A DNA stretch of 64,000 nt, taken from positions 62,001-126,000 of the forward strand of contig RKSN01000004.1 of the NCBI GenBank assembly GCA_005518185.1. The letters are read 5' to 3'. The position numbers and the translations under genes were made by a program. Position 1 is the stretch's first letter, and each line of letters begins with the position of its first letter. Below, piece after piece: positions 1-9,017 of the stretch. Below the pieces are notes generated by a model. That model was not told the DNA's origin. It saw nothing but the letters and a program-made list of their open reading frames with translations, and ran no database searches. The DNA is from Chakrabartia godavariana (lineage in GTDB: Bacteria; Pseudomonadota; Alphaproteobacteria; Sphingomonadales; Sphingomonadaceae).

Positions 1-183
1 GGAATAGGCGTAAGGCTCCGAATGGCGGTAATAGGGCTCCGGCTCCCGATATCCATGGCCGCGGTCGCCCAAGACCTCGTCACCGTAACCGCCACGATAT
101 CCGCCATCGTGATGTTGGGCCATCGCCGACGTCGGAACCGCGATCGTCAACGCGGCCAGGCCGGTCCATATGATCTTGCGCAT
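1..183 (-). CDS. small secreted Gly/Tyr/His-rich protein, partial (C-terminus outside window)
   Basis: Reading leftward from an ATG at 183, 61 codons stay open to the window edge. The protein starts MRKIIWTGLAALTIAVPTSA followed by MAQ, a typical signal peptide with an AMA-Q cleavage site. The mature part is rich in Gly, Tyr, His and Arg (HHDGGYRGGYGDE and then EPEPYYRH). No family is recognised. It may be a surface or metal-binding protein, but only the composition supports this. The 3' end lies beyond position 1. Confidence 0.6.
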   Translation of the reverse strand, partial: MRKIIWTGLAALTIAVPTSAMAQHHDGGYRGGYGDEVLGDRGHGYREPEPYYRHSEPYAYS

Positions 184-925
184 CGCGTTCTCGTTTTGAA
201 TGCCGCCCCTCTGGAAGGGCCGAAGCTTATATGAAAAATTGCTTTTGAACGCCGAGTGAACGTTAGGAACAGTGAAATTGCCCCTTCGCATCGCCGAGTC
301 CGGCGCGTCGAGCTGGACATTGGCACACCGCAAACAGTTGTCGGCGTCCCCGTAAGGCAGCAGCACTCGGCCACGCAGCGATCCGCCGTAAATGTAAACG
401 ACATTTGGGCCATGGTCGTCGCGATCTCCCGCGCGCCGTTCGATCAACGGCCCCGTGGGTGAAGCCAGCTCTTCTCGATATCGATCAGTGAGCCGCATTT
501 ACCGAACTGGGCGAAGCCTGAACGGGCGCTAGAGCAAGAATGCGTGTCCCGCCGTTCCAGGTCGCAAGATCCGAGGTGTGAGCAACCAGAGATTCTCAGC
601 GTCCTGCAGTCCGGTCGCCAGGTGGCGCCCGTCGACTTGGCGCGAGAACACCGCCATACCTTTGCCCACCCCAAGGCGACCCGCCACAGACTACATTGCA
701 AAGCGGTGGAAGTTCTCCATCTCTGGCATTTCCGCCATATGCCGCGCTCGCCGAGGGCAAATTGCGCGAATGATCGGCACGTGTGAAAGCGTCAAAGGAG
801 GTTATATAGAATGGGTGTTTTCCTCCATGGTCAGGTTGCCTTTTCGCTGGTGTCTGATGCGGCGGACGGCAAAGCCGCCCGCCTCTTACAGGGATGCCCG
901 TTGCCGATAGGGCGGCCACCAGGAC
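184..925. other. stretch without a convincing gene
   Basis: Open frames here are short, overlap on both strands, lack convincing ribosome binding sites and show no known motif. A 42-codon leftward frame starting near 646 after AAAGG was noted but not called. The stretch presumably holds the promoter of the leftward gene ending at the window edge and the region downstream of czcA. Confidence 0.5.
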
Positions 926-3900
926 TCACAGGGAAGCCTTGACGAGATTGGACGATCCCGGGTCGGGCCGCTTGTCCGGCGGCGGAATATCCGTCTCCCT
1001 GCGCCCGTAGCGCGCGTAGAGCGTCGGCAGCAGGAACAACGTCAGCAGGGTCGCCGAGATGAGCCCCCCGATGACCACCGTCGCCAGCGGCTTTTGAACT
1101 TCGGCGCCCGCACCCGACGCGATCGCCATGGGCACGAAGCCGAGTGACGCGACCAGCGCCGTCATGACCACGGGGCGCAAACGCATCATGGCGCCTTCAC
1201 GGGCGGCTTTCGCGCGCTCCATGCCTCGGGCCATCAGTTCCTGAATCGATGTCACCATGACGAGTCCATTCAAGACCGCAATGCCGGACAGGGCGATGAA
1301 GCCGACCGCCGCCGAGATCGAAAAGGGCATGCCCCGCAGGAACAGGGCGAGCACGCCACCCACCAGCGCCAACGGCACGCCGGTGAAGACGATCGCTGCA
1401 TCACGCATGCTTCCCAAGGCCCCGTAGAGCAGTAGGATGATGAGCGCGAAACAGGCCGGAACCACGAGCATCAGCCGCTCGCTCGCCGATTGTAGGTTCT
1501 CGAACTGGCCGCCCCAATCGAGATATTGCCCGGTGGAGAGACGCACCTCGCTCGCGATAGCAGCCTGCGCATCCGCAACCACGCCCGCCACGTCACGACC
1601 GCGCACATTCGCCTGCACGACGACCCGCCGCTTGCCATTTTCGCGGCTGATCTGGTTGGGACCATCGGTCACGCCAATGTCGGCGACGCTTTGAAGCGGC
1701 ACGAACCCCCCATTCGGCAGCGGCACCGGCACCTGACCGAGCGTTTGCAGATTGGCGCGCGCCACATCCGACAGGCGGATGGTGATGGCGAAGCGCCGAT
1801 CTCCTTCGAAGATCATGCCGGCGTCCCGTCCGCCGATCGCGGCTGAGATGGTGTCCTGCACGGTCTGCGCGGTGATGCCGAGCCTCGACATGATGTCGCG
1901 GCGCGGCCGAATGTCGAGCATCGGCAGGCCTTCGGTCTGTTCCACCCGAACGTCGACGGCACCTTCCGTCTTGCGCAGGACAGCCGCGATAGCATTGGCC
2001 GTCGCGTTCATCGCGTCGGTGTCGTCGCCGAACACCTTGACCGCGATGTCGCCCCTCACGCCGGCGATCAGCTCGTTGAAGCGCATCTGGATGGGCTGGG
2101 TGATCTCGAACGCACCACCCGGCAGACTTTCAAGCGTCTTCTCGACTTTCGCCACCAAGTCGGACTTGCTGAGCCCCGAGTCCGGCCACTCATCGCGCGG
2201 CTTGATGATGATGAAGGTGTCGGAGATGTTGGGGGGCATGGGGTCGGCGGCGAGTTCCGCCGTACCGGTCTTGGAGAAAACGAACCGCACCTCGGGCAGC
2301 TTGCCGAGTTCCCGCTCGATCCGCGACTGCATTGCCTGACTCTGATCGATTGACGTTCCCGGCACGCGGAGCACCTGGGCGGTCAGGTCGCCTTCATCAA
2401 GCTGGGGCAAGAACTCTTGGCCCAGGAACGAGAAGGTCAGGATCGCGGCAAGGAAGGCGCCGATACCCACGCCCATTGTGAGCGTTGGCCGCTTCATCGC
2501 GCGATCAAGGCCCGGCTCGTACTTGTGCTTGAGCCAGGTCATGATCCTTCCTTCCTTCTCTTCGACCGGCTTCGACAGCCAGATCGCCAGCATGGCCGGC
2601 ACGAAGGTCAACGAGAGGATGAAGGCGAAGACGAGTGCCATAATGACCGTCAGCGCCATCGGCGTGAAGGTCTTGCCTTCGACGCCAGTGAGCGTGAGCA
2701 GCGGCACATAGACGAGGATGATGATCGCCTGCCCGAACACGGACGGGCGGATCATTTCGCGGGCGGCATGCGCTACGACCGACAACCGTTCGTCGAGTGC
2801 GAGCGTGCGGCCGTAATGATGTTGCCGCTCAGCGATGCGTCGCAGCGCATTCTCGACGATGATGACCGCGCCGTCGACGATCAGGCCGAAGTCCAGCGCG
2901 CCGAGGCTCATCAGATTGGCCGAGACGCCGCCGCGCAACATGCCGAAGCTGGTCATTGCCATGGTGATCGGGATCACCAGTGCCGCGATCAGCGCTGCCC
3001 GGAAATTGCCGAGCAGCACGAATAGCACGACGATGACGAGCAGCGCGCCTTCGGTGAGGTTCTTGGCCACCGTCTTGATCGTCGAATTGACCAGCGCTGT
3101 GCGATCAAGCACCGGCTGAATCACAACGTCGGTCGGCAGCGAGGCATTGATTCCATCAAGCCGCTCCGCGACCGCCGAGGCAACGGTGCGGCTGTTTTCA
3201 CCGATCCGCATGATCGCGGTGCCGACGACGACTTCTTTGCCGTTTTCCGACGCGGAGCCGTAGCGGATCGCCTGCCCGAGACGCACCTGCGCCACCTGGT
3301 CGAGCCGGATCGGCGTGCCTTCGCGGGTCGCGATGACGGTGCCGGCCAGCTCGCCGACATTGCGGATGCGCGCGTCGGAGCGGACAGCGAGGCCCTCGCC
3401 GCCACGATCGACCACGCCCGCGCCGACGCCCACGTTATTCTCTTCGAGCGCGCGGGCGAGATCGGTCAGGTTCAGCCCAAGTGCAGCAAGCCGCTGGACG
3501 TCGGGAATGACCTGAAACTGCTTCACATGGCCGCCGATCGAATCGACGCCGGCAAGGCCCGGCGTATTCTTCAGCAGCGGCGCGACGATCCAGTCTTGTG
3601 CGGTGCGCAGATAGGTCGCCTGATCGGCCTCGCTGACAAGCCGGTCGCCCTCTGGCGTGATGTAACTGCCATCCGGCTGCATGCCGGGCTCGCCCGGCTT
3701 GTGCTTGTCTTCCTTCCGGTGCTGGAAACGGACAGTCCACATATAGACTTCGCCCAGGCCCGTCGCGATCGGCCCCATCGTCGGCACCGCACCATCGGGC
3801 AGGCTTTCTTCCGCGACGCGCAACCGCTCCGCGACCTGCTGGCGCGCAAAGTAAATGTCGGTCGAATCCGTGAAGACCGCCGTGACCTGGGCAAAACCAT

Positions 3901-4162
3901 TGCGGCTGAGCGACCGGGTGTATTCAAGGCCGGGAACCCCGGCGAGCGCGGTTTCGATCGGGAAAGCGATTTGCTTCTCGACCAGTTCGGGTGAAAGGGC
4001 CGGCGCGGCGATGTTCACCTGCACCTGATTGTTGGTGATGTCGGGAACGGCGTCGATTGGCAGGCGCGAAAGCGCCCAGCCTCCGATAGCCGCAGCGATG
4101 AGCGTCATGAGCAGGATGAACCAGCGACGCTCGACGGAAAATGTGACGATGCGGTCTATCAT
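926..4162 (-). CDS. czcA: CzcA-type heavy-metal RND efflux pump, inner-membrane subunit
   Basis: This 1078-residue protein is the proton-driven inner-membrane pump of a tripartite Co/Zn/Cd efflux system. It opens with a short N-terminal segment and TM1, then LPIDAVPDITNNQVQV, the usual start of the HME-RND family. TM4 carries DFGLIVDGAVIIVEN at residues 424-438. Its D424, D430 and E437 match in spacing the three acidic residues needed for proton relay in Cupriavidus CzcA. Length is normal for the family. It is the last gene of a leftward czcC-czcB-czcA operon, starting 2 bp after the czcB stop. The exact metal (Zn, Co, Cd or Ni) cannot be read from sequence; the TM4 motif argues against Cu/Ag. 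Confidence 0.95.
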   Translation of the reverse strand: MIDRIVTFSVERRWFILLMTLIAAAIGGWALSRLPIDAVPDITNNQVQVNIAAPALSPELVEKQIAFPIETALAGVPGLEYTRSLSRNGFAQVTAVFTDSTDIYFARQQVAERLRVAEESLPDGAVPTMGPIATGLGEVYMWTVRFQHRKEDKHKPGEPGMQPDGSYITPEGDRLVSEADQATYLRTAQDWIVAPLLKNTPGLAGVDSIGGHVKQFQVIPDVQRLAALGLNLTDLARALEENNVGVGAGVVDRGGEGLAVRSDARIRNVGELAGTVIATREGTPIRLDQVAQVRLGQAIRYGSASENGKEVVVGTAIMRIGENSRTVASAVAERLDGINASLPTDVVIQPVLDRTALVNSTIKTVAKNLTEGALLVIVVLFVLLGNFRAALIAALVIPITMAMTSFGMLRGGVSANLMSLGALDFGLIVDGAVIIVENALRRIAERQHHYGRTLALDERLSVVAHAAREMIRPSVFGQAIIILVYVPLLTLTGVEGKTFTPMALTVIMALVFAFILSLTFVPAMLAIWLSKPVEEKEGRIMTWLKHKYEPGLDRAMKRPTLTMGVGIGAFLAAILTFSFLGQEFLPQLDEGDLTAQVLRVPGTSIDQSQAMQSRIERELGKLPEVRFVFSKTGTAELAADPMPPNISDTFIIIKPRDEWPDSGLSKSDLVAKVEKTLESLPGGAFEITQPIQMRFNELIAGVRGDIAVKVFGDDTDAMNATANAIAAVLRKTEGAVDVRVEQTEGLPMLDIRPRRDIMSRLGITAQTVQDTISAAIGGRDAGMIFEGDRRFAITIRLSDVARANLQTLGQVPVPLPNGGFVPLQSVADIGVTDGPNQISRENGKRRVVVQANVRGRDVAGVVADAQAAIASEVRLSTGQYLDWGGQFENLQSASERLMLVVPACFALIILLLYGALGSMRDAAIVFTGVPLALVGGVLALFLRGMPFSISAAVGFIALSGIAVLNGLVMVTSIQELMARGMERAKAAREGAMMRLRPVVMTALVASLGFVPMAIASGAGAEVQKPLATVVIGGLISATLLTLFLLPTLYARYGRRETDIPPPDKRPDPGSSNLVKASL

Positions 4163-4164
4163 GA

Positions 4165-5334
4165 TCAGTGCCCATGCTCCGCTTCGCCCTTTCCGAGCTC
4201 AGCCTTGAGGGTGAAGCTATTGGGGCCGGCGAGCTGTTCGTGGCCCTTGAGCCCCGACGTCACGACCACGTTGTCGCCGTTCGGGCTTCCGAGCGTGACA
4301 GGGGTCGCCTTGAAGCCATGGTCGGTGCGCACAAACACCGTGGACCTGCCTTCGACGGTCTGTACCGCGCTTTGCGGCACGAGCAGCGATGCGGGGCCGC
4401 TGCCCGCAAGCTGGATCGCCGCCGTCACGGGCTCGCCCACGCGCCATTGGCCGGCTCGGTTGTCGATGACCGCGATCACGCTCGCAAGGCGCGTGGTTTC
4501 ATCGAGGATTGGGGAGACGAAATCGACCCGCGCCACCGATCGCCGATCGCCCGCCAGGATCTCGATTTGAGAGCCGGGGCGCACCTTGCCGGCATCAGCC
4601 GGTGACAGCGCCAGCGTCACCGCGACCCGCCCGAGGTTGGCGACGCGGAACAGCTCGGCATCGGCGGCGACCGTCTGGCCCAGCGTCACGCTGCGCGCGA
4701 CGACCTGGCCCGAGAGGGGAGCATTGATCGCGATGCGATTGAGCGCGCCGCCGCCGCCGCCAGCGGCCGACACCTGTTGCTGCGCGAGACGCAGCGCGAT
4801 GCGTGCTTCTGTGGCTGCCGTGCGGGCCGCAATCAGATCCTGTTCGGGCGACACACGCTCGTTGAAGAGACGCTGTTCGCGACGGAGATTGCTCTCGGCG
4901 AGCGCCAGTCTGGCCCGCGCGGCCTCAATTTCGGCGTTGAGCGATGCCGCTTCACGGCTTTCGATGACAGCGAGCGTCTGCCCGCGTCCGACGGACTGGC
5001 CGAGGTTGCGCGTGAGCGAGACGACACGCCCGCCGATCGCGGCGGACACGACCTGCATACCTTGGGGGTCGCCTTCGATCGTTGCGGGGAGGGTCAACGC
5101 ACCCCCACCGCTGCGGATCACGCGGACCAGCTCGACACCGGCTTTGCGAATCTGATCGGCGCTAAGGTCGATTTCGCCTTCTTCGTCGGCATGACCTCCC
5201 TCTTCGGATGCCGCGCCATTTTTGGCCGTGGTGGCGTTCTGCGCGTCGTCCGCCGCCTTCTCGCCGCCGGAACATCCGGCCATCAGGAGTGCGGCCAGCG
5301 TGAGCGGCAAGATCGCCATGGTACGGGTTTTCAT
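4165..5334 (-). CDS. czcB: CzcB-type periplasmic adaptor of RND metal efflux (lipoprotein)
   Basis: A 389-residue membrane-fusion protein linking the CzcA pump to the outer-membrane channel. The N-terminus has a lipobox, LMAGC, near residue 20, so it is probably lipid-anchored. A short acidic/His segment (GGHADEEGE) follows, then the barrel-sandwich halves around a long alpha-helical hairpin (about 125-200, AEIEAARARLALAESNLRRE). It ends in a His-containing tail, GEAEHGH. The start follows the czcC stop by 3 bp, with a G-rich ribosome binding site inside the czcC end. It is a middle gene of the czcCBA operon. Confidence 0.92.
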   Translation of the reverse strand: MKTRTMAILPLTLAALLMAGCSGGEKAADDAQNATTAKNGAASEEGGHADEEGEIDLSADQIRKAGVELVRVIRSGGGALTLPATIEGDPQGMQVVSAAIGGRVVSLTRNLGQSVGRGQTLAVIESREAASLNAEIEAARARLALAESNLRREQRLFNERVSPEQDLIAARTAATEARIALRLAQQQVSAAGGGGGALNRIAINAPLSGQVVARSVTLGQTVAADAELFRVANLGRVAVTLALSPADAGKVRPGSQIEILAGDRRSVARVDFVSPILDETTRLASVIAVIDNRAGQWRVGEPVTAAIQLAGSGPASLLVPQSAVQTVEGRSTVFVRTDHGFKATPVTLGSPNGDNVVVTSGLKGHEQLAGPNSFTLKAELGKGEAEHGH

Positions 5335-5337
5335 TTG

Positions 5338-6639
5338 TCATTCCCCCTGTGTGATCGGCGCGCGGGCGGTAAGCCGCTCAAGCTGCGCCTGGGCGATGTG
5401 GTAGGAGAGCAGCGCGTCGATCGCAGCCGCCCGTGTCTGGGCGAGCGTGCGTTCGGCATCGAGTAGATCGAGCTGGCCGAACTTGCCCTCGCGATAGCCG
5501 ATGCGGGCGATGCGGGCGGCTTCTTCGGCCGCCGCGAGCGCGGGTCCACTGGCCGCCGCCGCATTTGTGGCGGCGTTGGCGGCATCGGCTTGGGCGCGCG
5601 CAATGGCCTGGTCCACATCGAGTGCCGTGAGGCGTCGCCGCGCGTCCGCGCTCTGCCGTTCGGCGGTGGCTTGGCTCAACGCCGCCCGGCCGTTGTTGAA
5701 CATCGGGATCGGGATCGACAGGCTGAAAATCGCCGCCGTGTCATTGGTCTGTTCGAGCCGGCGCGCGCCGGCCCCAAGCGTCAGGTCGGGAACGCGCTGC
5801 GAGCGCGCGAGGCGCACGCCGGCGTCGGCGATAGCGAAGTCGGCATTGGCCGCCGCCATCATGAGCGTGCCCGTGCTGTCTATTGGCCGGAGGGGGCCAT
5901 AGGTCGCGGGCGCGCGGGAGAACCAGTCCGTGTCGAGCGGCCCCGCGATGGGTTGGCCGATAATTCGCGACAGGGTGAACCGCGCGACTTCGACAGCCCG
6001 TTCTTCCCGCGTTAGCGCAGCGTCGGCATTGACCCGTGCTACGTTCGCTCGCTCTGCCTCGATCGGCGACGCGCGGCCCGCCTGCACGCGGACCTGCGCG
6101 GCGCGCAGGGTTTCATTTGCGATACGGGCCTGATCGCGGGCGGTAATGAGCCGACGTTCCGCCGAGGCGGCCTCCGCGTAGGCGCGAATGACGTTCAGCC
6201 GGAGATCGGCTTGTGCGATCGTGGCCTGTATGGTGGCCCGGTCGGTTCGAGCGTCCGCGACGGCGATCCGAGCCGATCGCTTGCCGCCGAGTTCGATCGG
6301 CAGCGTAAGCGATGTGGTCGCTTCGAGGCTCTGCGTGCCACGGTACGGGCCGGAACCAGCGACATTTTCAGCTTCGACCATGACGCTTGGATTGGGCCGG
6401 AGCCCCGCGACGCGCCGTCCCGCTTCGGCAGCGCGAATGTCCGCCGTGGCGGCTTCGAGCGACGGCGAAACGACGCCGGCAAGTTCGAGAGCGCGATCGA
6501 CTGTGAAAGATGGGCCTATTAAGGCGGGCGACGTGCTTTGGGGCTGAGCGGCTCCGGTATCAACCGGCGACGCGGTTTGGGCCTGCGCGATGCTCGCGCA
6601 AGCGGTCGCGGCCAGCAAGGCCGCGAGCAATCGGTGCAT
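5338..6639 (-). CDS. czcC: CzcC-type outer-membrane efflux protein (TolC family)
   Basis: A 433-residue TolC-family outer-membrane channel for the CzcBA pump. A signal peptide (MHRLLAALLAATACASIAQA-Q) is followed by two repeats of the outer membrane efflux domain with long Ala/Arg/Glu-rich helices. The motif IPIPMFNNGRAALSQA, typical of CzcC, lies in the second half. AGGAG lies 10 nt before the ATG at 6639. It is the first gene of the three-gene pump operon. Its C-terminal 120 residues match the czcC remnant at 19506-19876, which shows two related systems in this window. Confidence 0.92.
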   Translation of the reverse strand: MHRLLAALLAATACASIAQAQTASPVDTGAAQPQSTSPALIGPSFTVDRALELAGVVSPSLEAATADIRAAEAGRRVAGLRPNPSVMVEAENVAGSGPYRGTQSLEATTSLTLPIELGGKRSARIAVADARTDRATIQATIAQADLRLNVIRAYAEAASAERRLITARDQARIANETLRAAQVRVQAGRASPIEAERANVARVNADAALTREERAVEVARFTLSRIIGQPIAGPLDTDWFSRAPATYGPLRPIDSTGTLMMAAANADFAIADAGVRLARSQRVPDLTLGAGARRLEQTNDTAAIFSLSIPIPMFNNGRAALSQATAERQSADARRRLTALDVDQAIARAQADAANAATNAAAASGPALAAAEEAARIARIGYREGKFGQLDLLDAERTLAQTRAAAIDALLSYHIAQAQLERLTARAPITQGE

Positions 6640-6698
6640 GATCGAAAGACTCCTGATAATTCCGGGGGAGTCCCACGGATGGGACTAGGCTGGAATCG

Positions 6699-7034
6699 TC
6701 ATGCCTTTGGAGGTCGGTGATTTGGATCGGGCGCGCTCGAGACGCGAGCCTTCGCATTCGGAAGCAAGGGCGGCGCTGTGCGCAGATGCGCTTGGGTGGC
6801 GAATCCTTCCTTCTCGGGCTCGCCTACTTGTTCACCCTGGCAGCTACCGTGATGGTGCGCTGCCGCCTTGTCATCTTCAGACGGAACTTGCTCGCGAACG
6901 TCATCGACATAGCCGAGGTGCGCCGCAGCATCTGAACCCACGCATCTAATGGGTTCGGCCGCGCGCGCAGCCGTGCCCGCGGTCAGCGACAGCGAGACGA
7001 GGCACGTCAGGATCAAAGCGAGGAAGCGTCCCAT
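6699..7034 (-). CDS. small secreted His-containing protein upstream of czcC (CzcI-like position)
   Basis: A 111-residue protein using the ATG at 7034 (AGGGC precedes it; an upstream in-frame ATG at 7079 has no ribosome binding site). The signal peptide is MGRFLALILTCLVSLSLTAG followed by TAARA. The mature part has few recognisable features apart from AAAHHHGSCQGEQ, a likely metal ligand cluster, and a Pro-rich tail. Small periplasmic proteins of this type (CzcI in Cupriavidus) often precede czcC and modulate expression. Similarity here is by position and composition only. It is 59 bp upstream of czcC on the same strand and probably in the same operon. Confidence 0.65.
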   Translation of the reverse strand: MGRFLALILTCLVSLSLTAGTAARAAEPIRCVGSDAAAHLGYVDDVREQVPSEDDKAAAHHHGSCQGEQVGEPEKEGFATQAHLRTAPPLLPNAKARVSSAPDPNHRPPKA

Positions 7035-7124
7035 GGCGGGCGCCCTATAGCACGCCAACCAATTCAGAAAAGGATTCATTTGCTGATTTTGGCTTGATGT
7101 GCTGGTATATCATGCATTTATTAG

Positions 7125-7142
7125 TCGACAGCTAGTTGTCGA
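7125..7142. promoter_or_regulatory. inverted repeat between divergent czc operon and stress-protein gene
   Basis: TCGACA-6-TGTCGA forms a perfect 6-bp dyad in the 307-bp gap between the leftward czc unit (start 7034) and the rightward stress protein (start 7342). It lies about 90 bp before the czc start. It could be an operator, but no regulator gene adjoins it. Nothing else was recognised in the gap. Confidence 0.3.
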
Positions 7143-7341
7143 ACGCGGACATCGAATCATGCCAATATCGCGCATGACTTCGCCAAGGTCAGAATAGTCA
7201 TTCTGCAACATAGATGTGGAGAAGGTCGCGGCCAATTTTGGTCTACTGGAAAAGCATCGGCAAAGCCATTCTGCAACCAGCAGAGCGATCGAACGCTGTT
7301 ATCAGTAAAACCAATCTCAGCCGAGAAAAGGAGGGAAGAAA

Positions 7342-8154
7342 ATGACCCCGGAGATACTGCGCAGCCTCGTCGTGGACGCAACCCCTGATGGCCCCCTCGA
7401 GCAACGTCTCGAGGCGGCATTGCAAATTGCCAACGAGCACAAGGGCTCCCTCGTGGCCGTTTGCCCAGCATGGCCTACGGGCATGTCCTTCGCTGATGCC
7501 CTCGTCCGCGGTCCTCTTCAATCGATGGCTCGGGAAGAAGAAATGCGTCAAGCGATCGCGACTTCGCGAGCAACATTCGATCGCTTGACGCAAGGCTCCT
7601 CAGTCACGACCGATTGGTGCGACAGCATTGCTGATCCTGCCGTCGTCCTGCGCGAGCACGGCTTGCTGGCCGACCTCATCATCATGAGTTTGCCGAGGGA
7701 GAGCGAGGTGGCGCAGGCCGATCCCGTCGATCTCGCTGCCGCCACAGGCACGCCCATTCTTCGCTTGGGTGCTGCAACCTCGCGAGAGGCCTTTCGACGC
7801 GTGCTGATCGGTTGGAAGGATTGCCGGGAGTCGCGTTGCGCCTTGCGGGCAGCCCTACCCATCCTGCGGCGGGCCGAAACCATCCTCATCGTAGGCGTGG
7901 GCGACGAAGCGTCATCGGAGTGCCTCAGCGCCGTGCAGCGTTATCTTTGCGCCCGCGATATGAACGCACAACACGACCATGTTCCCGACAATGGCAAAGG
8001 TGCGGCTGCATCGATGACTGAGATTGCCCGGCGCGACGGCTATGGCCTGCTGGTGGCGGGCGCTCGGGCGCAAGGCCGGTGGAAAGAGCGGATAGTCGGT
8101 GGCGCCACCGAGGAATTGCTGAGGACCGATGTGAACTGGCTTCTGGCAAATTAG
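7342..8154 (+). CDS. universal stress protein (UspA) family, two-domain
   Basis: A 270-residue cytoplasmic protein with two Usp-like halves. The second half (about 150-268) is clearer: RRVLIGWKDCRESRCALRAA is the usual first strand and helix, and GARAQGRWKERIVGGATEELL is a variant of the ATP-binding G-x2-G-x9-G(S/T) loop. The N-terminal half is more diverged. Family members bind ATP or act in redox, starvation or metal stress. A strong ribosome binding site (AAAGGAGGG) precedes the ATG. It stands alone, divergent from the czc operon. Confidence 0.85.
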   Translation: MTPEILRSLVVDATPDGPLEQRLEAALQIANEHKGSLVAVCPAWPTGMSFADALVRGPLQSMAREEEMRQAIATSRATFDRLTQGSSVTTDWCDSIADPAVVLREHGLLADLIIMSLPRESEVAQADPVDLAAATGTPILRLGAATSREAFRRVLIGWKDCRESRCALRAALPILRRAETILIVGVGDEASSECLSAVQRYLCARDMNAQHDHVPDNGKGAAASMTEIARRDGYGLLVAGARAQGRWKERIVGGATEELLRTDVNWLLAN

Positions 8155-8324
8155 ATATGCGGCTCGCTATTCAAGCAAGCTGCGGTAGTGCCCCACCGGC
8201 GGATGGGCGCTCCAGATTCGGAGGGGGCATGATCCCTGCTCTGATGACCAGAACGGCGGCATGAACGACAACCGGATGAGCGTAACTCAGCCGCCAAACG
8301 GTCCAAGAAAGGCGGCGCCACCTC

Positions 8325-8579
8325 TCAAATATGGGAGAACGGCGCTGTCGCATCACCACAGCTGGCCGCGCTTCTGCCTTCAAGCTGGATCGGTGGGCAA
8401 GGAATGCTGCCGAATGAACAGAAGACGCAGCAATCACCATGCTTCGGCCGGAGGACCGCACCGCAACCGGCGCAGTCGTAGAAATATTGGCATGCGTTGG
8501 TCGGCATGATCTCTGTTTTCACGAAGTTGCAGTGCGGACAGGTGAGCGTCGATTCGAGCTGAGGCGCCTGCTCAGACAT
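8325..8579 (-). CDS. GDCCVxC-domain small Cys-rich protein
   Basis: An 84-residue protein with CPHC near residue 14, CAGC near 37 and then GDCCVFCSFGSIPCPPIQ. The last is the signature of the GDCCVxC family, some members of which are selenoproteins. Here the positions are ordinary Cys codons. The paired CxxC motifs suggest metal or thiol chemistry. Such genes often accompany merT in mercury operons. It overlaps the 3' end of the merT-like gene by 8 bp, so the two are co-translated. Its exact role is unknown. Confidence 0.75.
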   Translation of the reverse strand: MSEQAPQLESTLTCPHCNFVKTEIMPTNACQYFYDCAGCGAVLRPKHGDCCVFCSFGSIPCPPIQLEGRSAASCGDATAPFSHI

Positions 8580-8934
8580 AGGAATAGCCGAGCCAAAGCA
8601 GGGCCGCGCCGGTGAGCAGCCCGATGAAGAGGATCAAGCGCAGCCACACCGGGGTGCAGGCACGTTCTGAATCACAAGTGGCGGTAGAACGTTGCATCCG
8701 CCAGAGCAGGAGCGTGCCTCCGGCAAGGCTGAGCGCGCTCAGCCACAACAGAAGATCGCGATAAGGGGCCGCCGTCGTCGCAATCCCGCCGAACCAGGCG
8801 GCACTGATCCCCACAGTCGTGAACAGGAAAGGCAAGGCGCAGCAAGCAGCCACGCCAAAGGCGGCCGTAACGCCTCCGAGCGTCAACAGGACCGCTCCAC
8901 TTGTTCGCGCTCCGCCTCGTGAACCGGTCCGCAT
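8572..8934 (-). CDS. merT: MerT-like mercuric ion transport protein
   Basis: A 120-residue inner-membrane protein with three hydrophobic segments. TM1 holds the vicinal cysteines AACCALP. A second Cys pair (CDSERAC) lies in the loop after TM2, as in Tn501 MerT, where these residues hand Hg(II) across the membrane. The ATG at 8934 is preceded by AAGGAG with a 6-nt gap; a TTG one codon earlier is less likely. It is transcribed from the MerR-type promoter at 8964-8994 and followed by the GDCCVxC gene. No merP or merA is nearby, so the reductase step must come from elsewhere or be absent. Confidence 0.85.
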   Translation of the reverse strand: MRTGSRGGARTSGAVLLTLGGVTAAFGVAACCALPFLFTTVGISAAWFGGIATTAAPYRDLLLWLSALSLAGGTLLLWRMQRSTATCDSERACTPVWLRLILFIGLLTGAALLWLGYSYV

Positions 8935-8963
8935 CAACGACTCCTTGAATCTGTCATGAGGAG

Positions 8964-8994
8964 GTCATACCGTCTGTAGTAGCTACAGACTCAA
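8964..8994 (-). promoter_or_regulatory. MerR-controlled promoter of the merT unit
   Basis: Reading leftward, a -35 box TTGAGT and a -10 box TATGAC are separated by 19 bp, the over-long spacer that MerR activators untwist. A perfect dyad, GTCTGTAG-3-CTACAGAC (8972-8990), sits in the spacer. The divergent merR starts at 9018. Confidence 0.85.
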
Positions 8995-9017
8995 GCCATT
9001 ATTTTCGGAAGGCACGT

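Noticed and set aside
544-910. several overlapping small open frames on both strands
   Set aside because: No ribosome binding site, no motif, and composition typical of chance frames.
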